From positions 124,001 through 188,000 of the forward strand of contig NZ_JXTG01000001.1 in NCBI RefSeq assembly GCF_000833605.1: a stretch of DNA of 64,000 bases, read 5' to 3'. A program made the translations under genes and the position numbers. Origin of the DNA: Anoxybacillus ayderensis. GTDB taxonomy: Bacteria > Bacillota > Bacilli > Bacillales > Anoxybacillaceae. Under the pieces are notes generated by a model. The model worked only from the letters and a program-made list of their open reading frames with translations, was not told the DNA's origin and made no database searches. Position 1 is the stretch's first letter, and every line of letters begins with the position of its first letter. Below are positions 15,444-31,532 of the stretch, piece by piece.

Positions 15444-18197
15444 ATGGATTACAAAGATACGTTACTGATGCCAAAGACTGATTTCCCGATGCGTGGCAAT
15501 CTTCCGCAACGCGAACCGCAAATACAAGCAAAATGGGAAGAGATGGACATTTACCGTAAAGTGCAAGAGCGCACGAAAGATCGTCCGTTGTTTGTGCTAC
15601 ATGACGGACCGCCGTATGCAAACGGTGACATTCATATGGGTCATGCGCTCAATAAAATTTTAAAAGATTTCATCGTTCGCTATAAATCGATGAGCGGCTA
15701 TTGTGCACCGTACGTGCCGGGGTGGGATACGCACGGGCTGCCAATCGAAACGGCGCTTACGAAAAATAAAGGCGTCAATCGAAAAGAAATGAGCGTTGCT
15801 GAATTTCGGAAATTATGTGAGCAATATGCATATGAGCAAATTGACCGTCAGCGCGAGCAATTTAAACGACTTGGCGTGCGCGGCGACTGGGACAATCCTT
15901 ACATTACGTTAACGCCAGAATACGAGGCACAACAAATTAAAGTGTTTGGCGAAATGGCGAAAAAAGGGTTAATTTACAAAGGGTTAAAACCGGTATATTG
16001 GTCTCCATCAAGCGAATCAGCGCTTGCGGAAGCAGAAATTGAGTATAAAGATAAACGGTCGCCGTCTATTTACGTCGCTTTTCCTGTGAAAGACGGAAAA
16101 GGTGTGCTTGATGGCGATGAACATATCGTCATTTGGACGACGACGCCATGGACGATTCCAGCGAACTTAGGCATCGCTGTTCATCCAGAGCTGCAATATA
16201 GCGTCGTTGAAGCAGACGGTCGTAAATATGTCGTTGCATCCGAGTTGCTTTCATCCGTACAAAAAGAAATTGGTTGGGAACATGTGACAGTATTAAAAAC
16301 AGTCAAAGGAAGCGAGCTTGAATACGTCGTGGCGAAACATCCGTTTTACGACCGCGATTCGCTCGTCATTTGTGGCGAACACGTCACAACGGACGCTGGA
16401 ACAGGTTGCGTTCATACGGCTCCAGGACACGGGGAAGACGACTTTATCGTCGGCCAAAAATACGGCTTAGGTGTGCTTTGTCCAGTTGACGAGCGCGGCT
16501 ATATGACAGAAGAAGCGCCAGGATTTGCCGGCATGTTTTACGATGAGGCGAACAAAGCGATTACGGAAAAACTACAAGAAGTAGGCGCCTTGTTAAAACT
16601 ATCGTTTATTACACACTCGTATCCGCACGATTGGCGGACGAAGCAACCGACCATTTTCCGTGCGACGGCGCAATGGTTTGCATCCATCGATAAAATTCGC
16701 GAGCAACTGTTGCAAGCGGTTGAAGAAACGAAATGGGTGCCAGCATGGGGTGAAATTCGCATCCACAACATGATTCGCGATCGCGGTGACTGGTGCATTT
16801 CGCGCCAACGCGCATGGGGTGTACCGATCCCTGTCTTTTATGCGGAAAATGGCGAGCCAATTATTACAGACGAAACGATTGAACATGTATCGAACTTATT
16901 CCGCCAATACGGTTCTAACGTTTGGTTTGAACGTGAAGCAAAAGACTTACTTCCAGAAGGGTTTACGCATCCAGGTAGCCCGAACGGACGCTTTACGAAA
17001 GAAACGGACATTATGGACGTATGGTTTGACTCCGGTTCTTCTCATCAAGCGGTGTTGGAAGAACGCGCGGATTTACAACGCCCAGCTGATCTTTATTTAG
17101 AAGGTTCCGACCAATATCGCGGTTGGTTTAACTCATCGCTTTCCACAGCGGTGGCGGTGACAGGAAAAGCGCCGTATAAAGGCGTTTTAAGTCACGGATT
17201 CGTATTAGATGGCGAAGGACGGAAAATGAGCAAATCGCTCGGCAACGTCGTCGTGCCGGCAAAAGTGATGGAGCAGCTCGGTGCGGACATTTTGCGCCTT
17301 TGGGTTGCTTCTGTCGATTATCAAGCAGACGTGCGTATTTCTGATAACATTTTAAAACAAGTTGCCGAAGTGTATCGAAAAATTCGCAATACGTTCCGCT
17401 TTATGCTCGGTAACTTATTCGATTTCAACCCGGCAGAGCGCGTGGCGATAAATGAATTGCGCGAAGTCGATCGCTATATGCTCATTAAACTGAATCGTTT
17501 AATTGAAAAAGTAAAACAAGCGTATGAAACGTATGAGTTTGCGACCATTTACCATGAAGTGAACAACTTCTGTACCGTTGATTTAAGCGCGTTTTACTTC
17601 GATTTCTCGAAAGACGTGTTGTACATTGAAGCGGCAAATAGCCATGAACGTCGCTCGATTCAAACGGTGCTATACGAAACGCTTGTGGCGTTAACGAAAC
17701 TTGTTGCGCCAATTTTACCGCATACGGCAGATGAAGTATGGTCATACATTCCGCACGTGAAAGAAGAAAGTGTGCAGCTTGTCGATATGCCAGAAGCGGT
17801 GCATATGGATGATGAAGATCGCATCGTTAAAAAATGGGATGCGTTTATGGAGTTGCGCGACGAAGTGTTAAAAGCGTTAGAAGTGGCGCGCAATGAAAAA
17901 CTCATCGGTAAGTCGCTCACTGCGCACGTCATTTTATATCCAACAGACGAAACGAAAGCGCTCATCGATTCGATTGAAGAAGATATGAAACAGCTATTAA
18001 TCGTCTCCGCGTTTTCGATCGGTGGAACGTTTGCGGATGCCCCGAGCGAGGCGCAAACATTTACAAAAACAGCAATCGTCGTCAAACAAGCAGAAGGAAA
18101 AACGTGCGCGCGCTGCTGGGTCGTGACACCGACGGTCGGCGAAGATGCCAACCACCCAGAGCTATGTCCACGTTGTGCGGCAATTGTCAAGCAATAA
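15444..18197 (+). CDS. ileS: Isoleucyl-tRNA synthetase
   Basis: Class I synthetase charging tRNA-Ile, 917 residues, the usual length for the Bacillus type. The HIGH-like motif is HMGH at 64-67 in [16 protein letters not shown], and KMSKS lies at 594-598 in [12 protein letters not shown]. The editing domain between them shows [14 protein letters not shown] and [16 protein letters not shown]. The C-terminal zinc finger is present: CARC and CPRC near residues 886 and 910. ATG 15444 follows AAAGGAGG. Expression is governed by the T-box leader upstream. Confidence 0.98.
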   Translation: MDYKDTLLMPKTDFPMRGNLPQREPQIQAKWEEMDIYRKVQERTKDRPLFVLHDGPPYANGDIHMGHALNKILKDFIVRYKSMSGYCAPYVPGWDTHGLPIETALTKNKGVNRKEMSVAEFRKLCEQYAYEQIDRQREQFKRLGVRGDWDNPYITLTPEYEAQQIKVFGEMAKKGLIYKGLKPVYWSPSSESALAEAEIEYKDKRSPSIYVAFPVKDGKGVLDGDEHIVIWTTTPWTIPANLGIAVHPELQYSVVEADGRKYVVASELLSSVQKEIGWEHVTVLKTVKGSELEYVVAKHPFYDRDSLVICGEHVTTDAGTGCVHTAPGHGEDDFIVGQKYGLGVLCPVDERGYMTEEAPGFAGMFYDEANKAITEKLQEVGALLKLSFITHSYPHDWRTKQPTIFRATAQWFASIDKIREQLLQAVEETKWVPAWGEIRIHNMIRDRGDWCISRQRAWGVPIPVFYAENGEPIITDETIEHVSNLFRQYGSNVWFEREAKDLLPEGFTHPGSPNGRFTKETDIMDVWFDSGSSHQAVLEERADLQRPADLYLEGSDQYRGWFNSSLSTAVAVTGKAPYKGVLSHGFVLDGEGRKMSKSLGNVVVPAKVMEQLGADILRLWVASVDYQADVRISDNILKQVAEVYRKIRNTFRFMLGNLFDFNPAERVAINELREVDRYMLIKLNRLIEKVKQAYETYEFATIYHEVNNFCTVDLSAFYFDFSKDVLYIEAANSHERRSIQTVLYETLVALTKLVAPILPHTADEVWSYIPHVKEESVQLVDMPEAVHMDDEDRIVKKWDAFMELRDEVLKALEVARNEKLIGKSLTAHVILYPTDETKALIDSIEEDMKQLLIVSAFSIGGTFADAPSEAQTFTKTAIVVKQAEGKTCARCWVVTPTVGEDANHPELCPRCAAIVKQ

Positions 18198-18202
18198 CCG
18201 AC

Positions 18203-18233
18203 ATCCCCCCTCTCTTTTAAGGGGGGATTGTTT
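18203..18233 (+). terminator. terminator after ileS
   Basis: ATCCCCCC (18203-18210) pairs with GGGGGGAT (18221-18228) around a ten-nt loop, followed by TGTTTAT. Strong GC stem, short T tail; likely terminates the T-box transcript. Confidence 0.75.
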
Positions 18234-18272
18234 ATGATAAAATGAAAAAGAATTTCGCTTTGGAGGGGTATG

Positions 18273-18761
18273 ATGTTATATTATTTGCTTGCTTTTGTCG
18301 TCATTGTCATCGATCAATGGACGAAATGGCTCGTCGTTCGCTATATGGAATTAGGGGAAAGCATTCCGGTCATCGAAAACGTGTTATATATGACGTCTCA
18401 TCGTAATCGCGGGGCGGCATGGGGCATGTTGCAAGGACAATTTTGGTTATTTTACTTGATTACGATTGTCGTCGTCATAGGGATTATCGTATATATTCAG
18501 CGCTTGAAGCCAACAGAGCGGCTATTTGGCGTTGCTCTTGGGCTTATGCTTGGCGGAGCGATCGGCAACTTTATTGATCGCGTGTTTCGAAAAGAAGTCG
18601 TCGATTTTGTACATACGTATATTTTCGATTACAGCTTTCCGATTTTTAACGTCGCCGATGCCGCATTAACGGTTGGCGTGGCGCTTTTGTTTATCCAAAC
18701 ATGGATGGAAGAAAAAAAACGAAAGGGAATGAGCGATGGAGCAAATTCAACTAACGATTGA
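18273..18761 (+). CDS. lspA: Lipoprotein signal peptidase II
   Basis: Membrane aspartyl protease that removes signal peptides from diacylglyceryl-modified prolipoproteins. The 162-residue protein has four membrane segments, with the first at [15 protein letters not shown] and the catalytic aspartates in [10 protein letters not shown] and [14 protein letters not shown] 18273 gives the family MLYYLL start and 4-nt spacing to GGAGGGG (18262-18268); the ATG at 18270 is too close. The 3' end overlaps rluD by 26 nt. The ylyA gene found between ileS and lspA in B. subtilis is absent. Confidence 0.95.
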   Translation: MLYYLLAFVVIVIDQWTKWLVVRYMELGESIPVIENVLYMTSHRNRGAAWGMLQGQFWLFYLITIVVVIGIIVYIQRLKPTERLFGVALGLMLGGAIGNFIDRVFRKEVVDFVHTYIFDYSFPIFNVADAALTVGVALLFIQTWMEEKKRKGMSDGANSTND

Positions 18762-19647
18762 AGAACAACATGACGGGGAACGCATTGATAAAATTATCGC
18801 TGGCTTAAATGAACAATGGTCGCGTTCCCAAGTGCAACAATGGCTAAAAGAAGGACACGTGCTCGTCAACGGAAAAGCAGTAAAACCGAACTACAAATGC
18901 CATGTCGATGATGAAGTCGTCATTTCCATTCCAAATCCCGAGCCGTTAGATGTCGAGCCTGAGCCGATTCCGCTCGACATTTATTACGAAGATGCTGATG
19001 TATTAGTCGTCAATAAGCCGCGCGGCATGGTCGTTCATCCAGCGCCCGGTCATATGCGCGGAACGCTCGTCAATGCGTTGCTTGCTCATTGTCAAGATCT
19101 TTCAGGGATTAACGGCGTATTGCGCCCGGGCATCGTTCATCGCATCGATAAAGATACGTCGGGCTTATTAATGGTTGCAAAAAACGATCTCGCCCATGAG
19201 TCGCTCGTCAATCAGCTTGTCAATAAAACGGTGACGCGGAAATATCATGCGATCGTTCATGGCGTCATCCCTCACGATTACGGAACGATCGATGCGCCCA
19301 TTGGACGCGACTCGCGCGACCGACAAAGCATGGCGGTCGTTGAAAACGGGAAAGAAGCGGTGACGCATTTTCGCGTCCTTGAACGATTTGAACATTATAC
19401 GTACGTCGAATGTCAACTCGAAACAGGGCGAACGCATCAAATTCGCGTTCATATGAAATATATCGGCTACCCGCTTGCTGGAGATCCGAAATACGGTCCG
19501 CGCAAAACGTTGCCGATTGACGGACAAGCGCTTCATGCTGGCGTATTAGGGTTCCATCACCCGCGCACAGGCGAATATTTGCAGTTTGAAGCGCCGCTTC
19601 CTCATGAATTTGAGCGCTTGCTCGATATGTTGCGAAATAATCGTTGA
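18736..19647 (+). CDS. rluD: RluD-type 23S rRNA pseudouridine synthase (YlyB)
   Basis: A 303-residue RluA/RluD family enzyme that makes pseudouridines in large-subunit rRNA, probably in helix 69 if RluD-like. An N-terminal S4 domain (about 13-60, [34 protein letters not shown]) precedes the catalytic domain. The active-site motif [11 protein letters not shown] has the catalytic aspartate at residue 138. [19 protein letters not shown] is also diagnostic. Specific target uridines are inferred from the family. The pyr promoter begins at the very end of this gene. Confidence 0.92.
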   Translation: MEQIQLTIEEQHDGERIDKIIAGLNEQWSRSQVQQWLKEGHVLVNGKAVKPNYKCHVDDEVVISIPNPEPLDVEPEPIPLDIYYEDADVLVVNKPRGMVVHPAPGHMRGTLVNALLAHCQDLSGINGVLRPGIVHRIDKDTSGLLMVAKNDLAHESLVNQLVNKTVTRKYHAIVHGVIPHDYGTIDAPIGRDSRDRQSMAVVENGKEAVTHFRVLERFEHYTYVECQLETGRTHQIRVHMKYIGYPLAGDPKYGPRKTLPIDGQALHAGVLGFHHPRTGEYLQFEAPLPHEFERLLDMLRNNR

Positions 19648-19672
19648 CAAAACAAAAAAAGAAACGTACAAT
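19644..19672 (+). promoter_or_regulatory. SigA promoter of the pyr operon
   Basis: A perfect TTGACA (19644-19649) and TACAAT (19667-19672) with a 17-bp spacer, overlapping the rluD stop. This would transcribe attenuator 1 and the ten pyr genes. Confidence 0.9.
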
Positions 19673-19689
19673 GAGTTCAAGTGAACAAG

Positions 19690-19784
19690 ACCTTTAAATT
19701 CAGTCCCGTGAGGCTGAGAAGGTGTCGGATTTAGGTGACGTATGCCTACATGTACCCTCTCGCCAAGCGGTGAGAGGGTTTTTG
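19690..19784 (+). promoter_or_regulatory. PyrR attenuator 1 (before pyrR)
   Basis: The PyrR-binding loop AGTCCCGTGAGGCTGAGAAG (19702-19721) is flanked by ACCTTTAAATTC and GGTG, which form the anti-antiterminator stem. The intrinsic terminator ACCCTCTCGCC (19754-19764) with GGTGAGAGGGT (19769-19779) plus T run follows. UMP/UTP-bound PyrR stabilises the first stem and so allows the terminator to form. The region 19648-19953 has no gene; it holds this attenuator and a palindromic repeat. Confidence 0.93.
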
Positions 19785-19814
19785 TGATCAAGAAAGTATA
19801 AAATTTTCAGTTTG

Positions 19815-19930
19815 CAGAGCTGTCTAGCTCCAAGCGCCATCGGCTCGAGTTGCTCCGCCCCACACTGTGGCGGCGACAGCCTCCTCGGTGGGGCTTGTGC
19901 ACTCTTCGCCGATAGGCGGGCGCTTTGTGC
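19815..19930 (+). repeat. palindromic repeat-like element between attenuator 1 and pyrR
   Basis: The stretch starts with CTGTCTAGCTCCAAGCGCC and folds on itself. AAGCGCC (19832-19838) pairs with GGCGCTT (19919-19925), ATCGGC (19839-19844) with GCCGAT (19908-19913), and inside them GCCCCAC (19857-19863) with GTGGGGC (19888-19894). The leading motif resembles a dispersed intergenic repeat I associate with Bacillaceae genomes, from memory only. Only one copy is in this window. It lies in the transcribed pyr leader, after the terminator and before the pyrR ribosome binding site. Confidence 0.6.
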
Positions 19931-19938
19931 TTTTCTGA

Positions 19939-20490
<552 letters not shown>

Positions 20491-20588
20491 AGCACCCTTT
20501 TTAAAGGCAGTCCAGCGAGGCTGACAAAGGGGATTCGTTTCCTATACCCTCTTTGTGCCTTCGTACGGACAAAGAGGGTTTTTTATTA
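20491..20588 (+). promoter_or_regulatory. PyrR attenuator 2 (pyrR-pyrP)
   Basis: The PyrR-binding loop with AGTCCAGCGAGGCTGACAA starts at 20509; CACCCTTTTT (20493-20502) and AAAGGGG close the stem. The terminator ACCCTCTTTGT (20546-20556) with ACAAAGAGGGT (20569-20579) plus a T run follows. Confidence 0.93.
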
Positions 20589-20609
20589 AAATAGAAAGGG
20601 AGAGAGAAA

Positions 20610-21902
20610 ATGAACAAACCGGTTTTAGATGTAAAAGATGTCCCTTCTTTTGGGCAGCTTATGACGCTTAGTTTACAACATTTATTTGCGATGTTTGGCG
20701 CCACGATTTTAGTGCCATACTTAGTCGGATTAAGTCCAGCGATGGCGCTTATTTCAAGCGGACTTGGCACAATCGCCTTTTTAATCGTTACAAAATGGCA
20801 AGTGCCTGCTTACCTCGGTTCATCGTTTGCGTTCATTACGCCAATTATTGCGGCGAAAGCAACAGGCGGATCGGGAGCAGCGATGATCGGAAGCTTTTTA
20901 GCAGGGCTTGTATACGGCATCGTCGCTTTAGCGATTAAAAAAGCAGGTTATCGTTGGATTATGAATTTACTTCCGCCGATCGTCGTCGGCCCGGTCATTA
21001 TCGTCATCGGATTAGGATTAGCAAGCGTCGCTGTCAGCATGGCGATGAACGGTCCAGATGGAAAATATAGTTTGACGCACTTTTCTGTTGCAGTTGTCAC
21101 GCTTGCCGCAACAATTATGTTTTCGATTTTATCAAGAGGAATGTTTAGCCTCGTCCCTGTACTCATGGGAATTATCGTCGGTTACGTGTACGCGTTAGCC
21201 ATTGGCGTCGTTGATTTATCCGGGGTTGCGAAAGCAAAATGGATTGAAATGCCAGATTTCTTATTGCCGTTCGTTCATTACGATGTGCGCGTGACGCTCG
21301 ATATTGTGCTTTTGATGGTCCCTGTCGCCATCGTCACGTTATCTGAACATATCGGTCATCAGCTTGTGTTAAGTAAAGTGGTCGGCCGCGACTACATTAA
21401 AGAGCCGGGGTTACACCGCTCGATTCTCGGTGACGGATTAGCGACGATGATTTCAGCTCTCATCGGCGGTCCACCGAAGACGACATACGGAGAAAACATC
21501 GGTGTATTAGCGATTACGCGCGTATATAGCGTATATGTGTTAGCTGGCGCAGCTGTGCTCGCCATCGCCTTCGGATTTTTAGGAAAAGTGACGGCGCTCA
21601 TTAGTTCGATTCCGACACCAGTCATGGGTGGCGTGTCGATCTTATTGTTCGGCATTATCGCCTCTTCTGGTTTACGCATGCTTGTCGACAGCAACATCGA
21701 CTTTGGCGACAAGCGAAACTTAGTGATCTCATCAGTCATTCTCGTCATTGGAATTGGCGATGCGGTCGTGAAAGTATCGGAACAATTTGAAGTGCACGGC
21801 ATGGCGCTTGCCGCGATAACAGGCATCGTCTTAAACCTCATCTTGCCAGGCCGTCCGAAAGTTAGCGATAGCGTATTTGAACAAACACACGATGTTGCAT
21901 AA
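20610..21902 (+). CDS. pyrP: PyrP, uracil permease
   Basis: A 430-residue NCS2/nucleobase-cation symporter taking up uracil, with 12-14 membrane segments. Family features are the QHLFAMFGATILVPYLVG block near the N terminus, SLQH, GSSFAFITPI, the AIVTLSEHIGH segment with the substrate-binding Glu/His pair, and GGPPKTTYGENIG before the last helices. ATG 20610 follows AAAGGGAGAG. It sits between attenuators 2 and 3, so import and synthesis are both down-regulated by pyrimidine nucleotides. Confidence 0.95.
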   Translation: MNKPVLDVKDVPSFGQLMTLSLQHLFAMFGATILVPYLVGLSPAMALISSGLGTIAFLIVTKWQVPAYLGSSFAFITPIIAAKATGGSGAAMIGSFLAGLVYGIVALAIKKAGYRWIMNLLPPIVVGPVIIVIGLGLASVAVSMAMNGPDGKYSLTHFSVAVVTLAATIMFSILSRGMFSLVPVLMGIIVGYVYALAIGVVDLSGVAKAKWIEMPDFLLPFVHYDVRVTLDIVLLMVPVAIVTLSEHIGHQLVLSKVVGRDYIKEPGLHRSILGDGLATMISALIGGPPKTTYGENIGVLAITRVYSVYVLAGAAVLAIAFGFLGKVTALISSIPTPVMGGVSILLFGIIASSGLRMLVDSNIDFGDKRNLVISSVILVIGIGDAVVKVSEQFEVHGMALAAITGIVLNLILPGRPKVSDSVFEQTHDVA

Positions 21903-24219
<2,317 letters not shown>

Positions 24220-24220
<1 letters not shown>

Positions 24221-25314
24221 TGAAACGACAACTCATTTTAGAAGATGGTACACGTTTTGTTGGAGAAGCGTTCGGAAGTAAAAGGCAAACAGTCGGTGAA
24301 GTCGTTTTTAATACAGGGATGACAGGATATCAAGAAATTTTAACCGATCCGTCGTATTGCGGACAAATTGTGACGATGACATATCCGTTGATCGGCAACT
24401 ACGGTGTCAACCGAGACGATTTTGAATCGATCGAACCGCATGTGTTCGGGTTTGTTGTGAAAGAAGCGTGCCTATCTCCGTCCAATTGGCGAAGCGAAAT
24501 GACGATTGACGAATATTTGCGCATAAAAAACATTCCGGGGTTAGCAGGGGTTGATACGCGCAAGTTGACGCGCATCATTCGTCAACACGGCACGTTAAAA
24601 GGGATGATTTGCGACATGGACGTTTCGGTGACAGAGGCGCTCGCACATTTAAAAGAAACGGAGCTTATACGCGATCAAGTGAAGCGCGTATCGACAAAAA
24701 GTGCGTACGCTAGTCCGGGGCGCGGTCATCGCGTCGTTTTAATTGACTTCGGCATGAAGCACGGCATTTTGCGCGAGTTAAATAAACGTCATTGCGACGT
24801 CATCGTGCTCCCATACAATGCGACGGCAGAAGAAGTGTTGCAGTTGCATCCTGATGGGGTCATGTTATCGAACGGGCCGGGGGATCCGAAAGATGTGCCA
24901 GAGGCGATTCATATGATTCAAGGCATACTCGGTCACGTTCCACTTTTCGGGATTTGTCTCGGCCATCAACTGTTTGCGCTCGCATGCGGGGCGAATACGG
25001 AAAAAATGAAGTTCGGTCATCGCGGCTCGAATCATCCAGTTAAACAGATCGAAACAGGAAAAGTCGCGATTACTTCACAAAACCATGGCTACACCGTCAC
25101 GGAGCAGTCGCTTGCTCATACGAGATTAGAAGTGACGCACATCGCTTTAAACGACGGAACGATTGAAGGGCTTCGTCATCGCGACGTGCCGGCATTTACG
25201 GTGCAATACCATCCAGAAGCGTCACCGGGACCAGAAGATGCAAACGATTTATTCGATGATTTTATGGCGATGATTGAACAGTTTAAAAAAGAAAGAGGGG
25301 TCGTTCATGCCTAA
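24220..25314 (+). CDS. carA: Carbamoyl phosphate synthase, glutaminase subunit
   Basis: Hydrolyses glutamine and passes ammonia to the large subunit; the 364-residue protein is the pyrimidine-specific PyrAA. The N-terminal small-subunit domain ([19 protein letters not shown]) is followed by a class I amidotransferase domain. The nucleophile is C246 in FGICLGHQL, with H331 and E333 in QYHPEASPG. The start is ATG 24220, overlapping the pyrC stop; an open frame to 24163 lies within pyrC. carB follows with an 8-nt overlap. Confidence 0.96.
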
Positions 25315-28300
25315 ACGCCAAGATATTGAAACGATTCTTGTCATCGGTTCAGGGCCGATCGTCATCGGTCAGGCGGCAGAGTTTGATTACGCAGGTACGC
25401 AAGCATGTTTAGCATTAAAAGAAGAAGGGTATAAAGTCATTCTCGTCAACTCCAATCCAGCAACGATTATGACCGATACAGAAATTGCTGACAAAGTGTA
25501 TATGGAGCCGTTAACGCTTGAATTTGTCGCGCGCGTCATTCGGAAAGAGCGTCCGGATGCCATTTTGCCGACGCTTGGCGGGCAAACGGGGCTAAATTTA
25601 GCGGTCGAATTAGCGAAAGCAGGGGTGCTTGAGAAATGTGGCGTTGAAATTCTCGGCACGAAACTAGAAGCGATTGAAAAAGCAGAAGACCGCGAACAAT
25701 TTCGCGCGCTCATGAACGAACTTGGCGAGCCGGTGCCGGAAAGCGCCATCGTTCATAGTTTGCAAGAAGCGTATGCGTTCGTTGAACAAATTGGTTATCC
25801 GGTCATCGTCCGCCCAGCATTTACGCTCGGTGGAACAGGCGGCGGCATTTGTACGAACGAAGAAGAGCTTGTCGACATCGTTTCTAGCGGCTTAAAAATG
25901 AGCCCAGTTCATCAATGTTTATTAGAAAAAAGTATCGCAGGCTATAAAGAAATTGAGTACGAAGTGATGCGCGATGCAAAAGACAACGCGATCGTCGTTT
26001 GCAATATGGAAAATATCGATCCTGTCGGCATTCATACGGGCGATTCGATCGTCGTCGCTCCGAGCCAAACGTTAGGCGATCGCGAATATCAACTGTTGCG
26101 AAACGCCTCGCTTCGCATTATTCGCGCGCTCGGCATCGAAGGAGGGTGCAATGTCCAACTCGCTCTTGATCCGCACAGTTTTCAATATTACGTCATTGAA
26201 GTAAACCCGCGCGTCAGCCGCTCATCGGCGCTTGCATCTAAAGCGACCGGATATCCGATTGCGAAACTAGCCGCAAAAATTGCGGTTGGCTTAACGCTTG
26301 ATGAAATGATGAATCCGGTCACAGGAAAAACGTACGCTTGCTTTGAGCCAACGCTCGATTACGTCGTCACAAAAATTCCGCGCTTTCCGTTCGATAAATT
26401 CGAATCAGCGAACCGCCATCTCGGCACGCAAATGAAAGCGACTGGGGAAGTGATGGCGATCGGGCGCACGTTTGAAGAGTCGCTATTAAAAGCGGTACGC
26501 TCGCTCGAAACGAACGTCTATCATCTCGAGTTAAAAGAACAAGTCGATGACGCCTTGCTGCAAAAACGCATTCGAAAAGCGGGCGATGAGCGTCTATTTT
26601 ACATCGCCGAAGCGTTTCGCCGCGGCATAACGGTCGAACAAGTGCATGTATGGAGCCAAATCGACCCGTTCTTTTTAACGAAAATCGCCCGTATCGTCGC
26701 CTTCGAAACGGTTTTACGCGACCATGTTGGCGATATGACTGTTCTTCAACAAGCAAAAGAAATGGGCTTTTCTGATGTGGCGATCGCTAAACTTTGGCAT
26801 ATGGCTGAACGCGACGTATATGAGATGCGGAAACGCGCCAAAATCACACCTGTATATAAAATGGTCGATACGTGTGCGGCGGAATTTGAATCCGAAACGC
26901 CGTATTATTACAGCACGTACGAAGAAGAAAACGAATCGATCGTGACCGCGAGGGAAAGTGTCGTCGTTCTCGGCTCTGGTCCGATTCGGATCGGGCAAGG
27001 AATTGAGTTTGACTACGCGACCGTTCATTGTGTATGGGCGATTAAAGAAGCGGGATATGAAGCCATCATCATTAACAACAATCCAGAAACGGTGTCAACC
27101 GACTTTAGCATTTCCGATAAGTTGTACTTTGAACCGTTAACGATTGAAGATGTGATGCACGTCATCGATTTAGAACAGCCGATTGGTGTCATCGTCCAAT
27201 TTGGTGGACAAACAGCGATCAACTTGGCGGCGGAATTAGCTGCGCGCGGCGTGCGCATTCTCGGCACATCGCTTGAAGATTTAGATCGTGCGGAAAACCG
27301 CGACAAATTTGAACGAACGCTTGCGCAACTCGGCATTCCGCAACCGAAAGGAAAAACAGCATGTTCCGTACAAGAAGCAGTCCATATTGCGAACGAAATC
27401 GGTTACCCTGTTCTCGTTCGACCATCGTACGTTCTTGGCGGTCGGGCGATGGAAATCGTGTATAAGGAAGAAGAATTGCTTCATTATATGGAACATGCGG
27501 TCAAAGTAAATCCGCAACATCCAGTACTCATCGACCGTTATTTAATCGGAAAAGAAATCGAAGTCGACGCGATTTCGGACGGAGAAGACGTGTTTATTCC
27601 AGGCATTATGGAACATATTGAGCGCGCGGGCGTCCATTCAGGCGATTCGATTGCCGTATATCCGCCACAAACGTTATCAAAAGACATTCAACAAAAAATT
27701 GTCGACTATACGATTGCACTCGCGAAAGGGTTGCGCATCGTCGGACTGTTGAACATTCAGTTTGTATTGTATGAAGGCGAGGTGTACGTACTAGAAGTGA
27801 ATCCGCGTTCGAGCCGAACCGTTCCGTTTTTAAGTAAAATTACGAACGTGCCGATGGCCAACATAGCAACAAAAGTCATTTTAGGAGAAACGTTGCAAGC
27901 GCTTGGCTACAACACCGGATTAAAAGAAGAAAGCGACGGTGTATATGTGAAAGCCCCTGTCTTTTCGTTTGCGAAATTGCGCAACGTCGATATTTCGCTC
28001 GGACCAGAAATGAAATCGACAGGTGAAGTGATCGGAAAAGATGAAACGTTTGCGAAGGCGCTTTACAAAGGACTTGTCGCTTCCGGCATTCATATTCGTC
28101 CATACGGTGCTGTGTTGTTGACGATCGCCGACAAAGATAAAGAAGAAGCGATCGCCATCGCCCGCCGGTTTTACCATATCGGTTACCAGCTGCTTGCGAC
28201 AAACGGCACAGCACAAACGTTACGGGAAGCGAACATTCCGGTAACCGTCGTCAATAAAATTCATACCGGTTCACCAAACATTCTTGATGTGATTCGTCAA

Positions 28301-28494
28301 GGCAAAGCGCAAGTCGTCATTAACACATTAACAAAAGGAAAAGAAACGGAAAGCGACGGCTTCCGCATTCGTCGCGAGGCAGTCGAAAACGGCATTCCGT
28401 GTTTAACGTCGCTCGATACGGCGAAAGCGATGCTTCTCGTTTTAGAAGCGATGACGTTTTCGACAATGGCGATGACGGAAAAGAAGGTGAATGT

Positions 28495-28498
<4 letters not shown>
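25307..28498 (+). CDS. carB: Carbamoyl phosphate synthase, large subunit
   Basis: A 1063-residue synthetase with two homologous ATP-grasp halves. The first starts at [21 protein letters not shown], the second near residue 550 at [19 protein letters not shown]. Glycine-rich [12 protein letters not shown] and [12 protein letters not shown] are the matching ATP loops, and [18 protein letters not shown] and [15 protein letters not shown] the metal-binding strands. The C-terminal MGS-like domain ([23 protein letters not shown]) is the allosteric site. ATG 25307 follows AGAGGGG. The end overlaps pyrK by 4 nt. Confidence 0.97.
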
Positions 28499-30878
<2,380 letters not shown>

Positions 30879-30879
<1 letters not shown>

Positions 30880-31493
30880 TGAAAAAAGAAATCGCAAAAC
30901 AACTTCTTTCGATCGGTGCTGTATCGTTGCGTCCAAACGAACCGTTTACGTGGGCCTCAGGCATACAATCGCCGATTTATTGCGACAATCGCTTGACGTT
31001 AGCGTACCCCGCCGTTAGACAGGCCATTGCCGAAGAACTGACATCACTCATTCGCACGCATTTTCCGAATGTAGAAGTCATCGCTGGCACAGCGACGGCA
31101 GGCATTCCCCATGCCGCATGGGTGAGCGAGCGGTTGAATATGCCGATGTGTTACGTTCGCAGTCAAGCGAAAGGACACGGAAAAGGAAAGCAAATTGAAG
31201 GGAAAGTAGAACAAGGGCAACACGTCGTCGTCGTCGAAGATTTAATTTCAACAGGCGGCAGCTCATTGCATGCGGTGCGCGCCTTGCGTGAAGCGGGATG
31301 CAACGTGCTCGGTGTCGTTGCAATTTTTACATACGGATTAGAAAAAGGAAAGCGAGCATTTCAACAAGAACAAGTCCCATACTATACCGTCACCGACTAC
31401 GATACGCTCATGGAAACAGCGGCGGAACTTGGCATCATCACCAAAGAAGAGCAAACAACGCTGCACCATTGGCGTGAACAGCTAGAAGCATAA
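30879..31493 (+). CDS. pyrE: Orotate phosphoribosyltransferase
   Basis: Transfers phosphoribose from PRPP to orotate, giving OMP. The 204-residue protein has the orotate-binding [28 protein letters not shown] flexible loop, and the PRPP motif [18 protein letters not shown] (about 117-134). The start ATG 30879 overlaps the pyrF stop (TAATG); the earlier open frame from 30861 lies within pyrF. It is the last gene of the pyr operon and is followed by a terminator. Confidence 0.96.
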
Positions 31494-31497
31494 CAAT

Positions 31498-31532
31498 AAG
31501 GGTGTCCAACGAAAGCCGGACACCCTTTATCA
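31498..31532. terminator. bidirectional terminator between pyrE and the coiled-coil gene
   Basis: AAGGGTGTCC (31498-31507) pairs with GGACACCCTT (31518-31527). Plus-strand transcripts from pyr end in TTTATCATT, and minus-strand transcripts of the convergent gene end in TTATTGTTA, so one stem can serve both. Confidence 0.8.

Noticed and set aside
17660-18190. 176-codon minus-strand frame opposite the ileS 3' end
   Set aside because: Antisense shadow; ileS carries all family motifs in the region.
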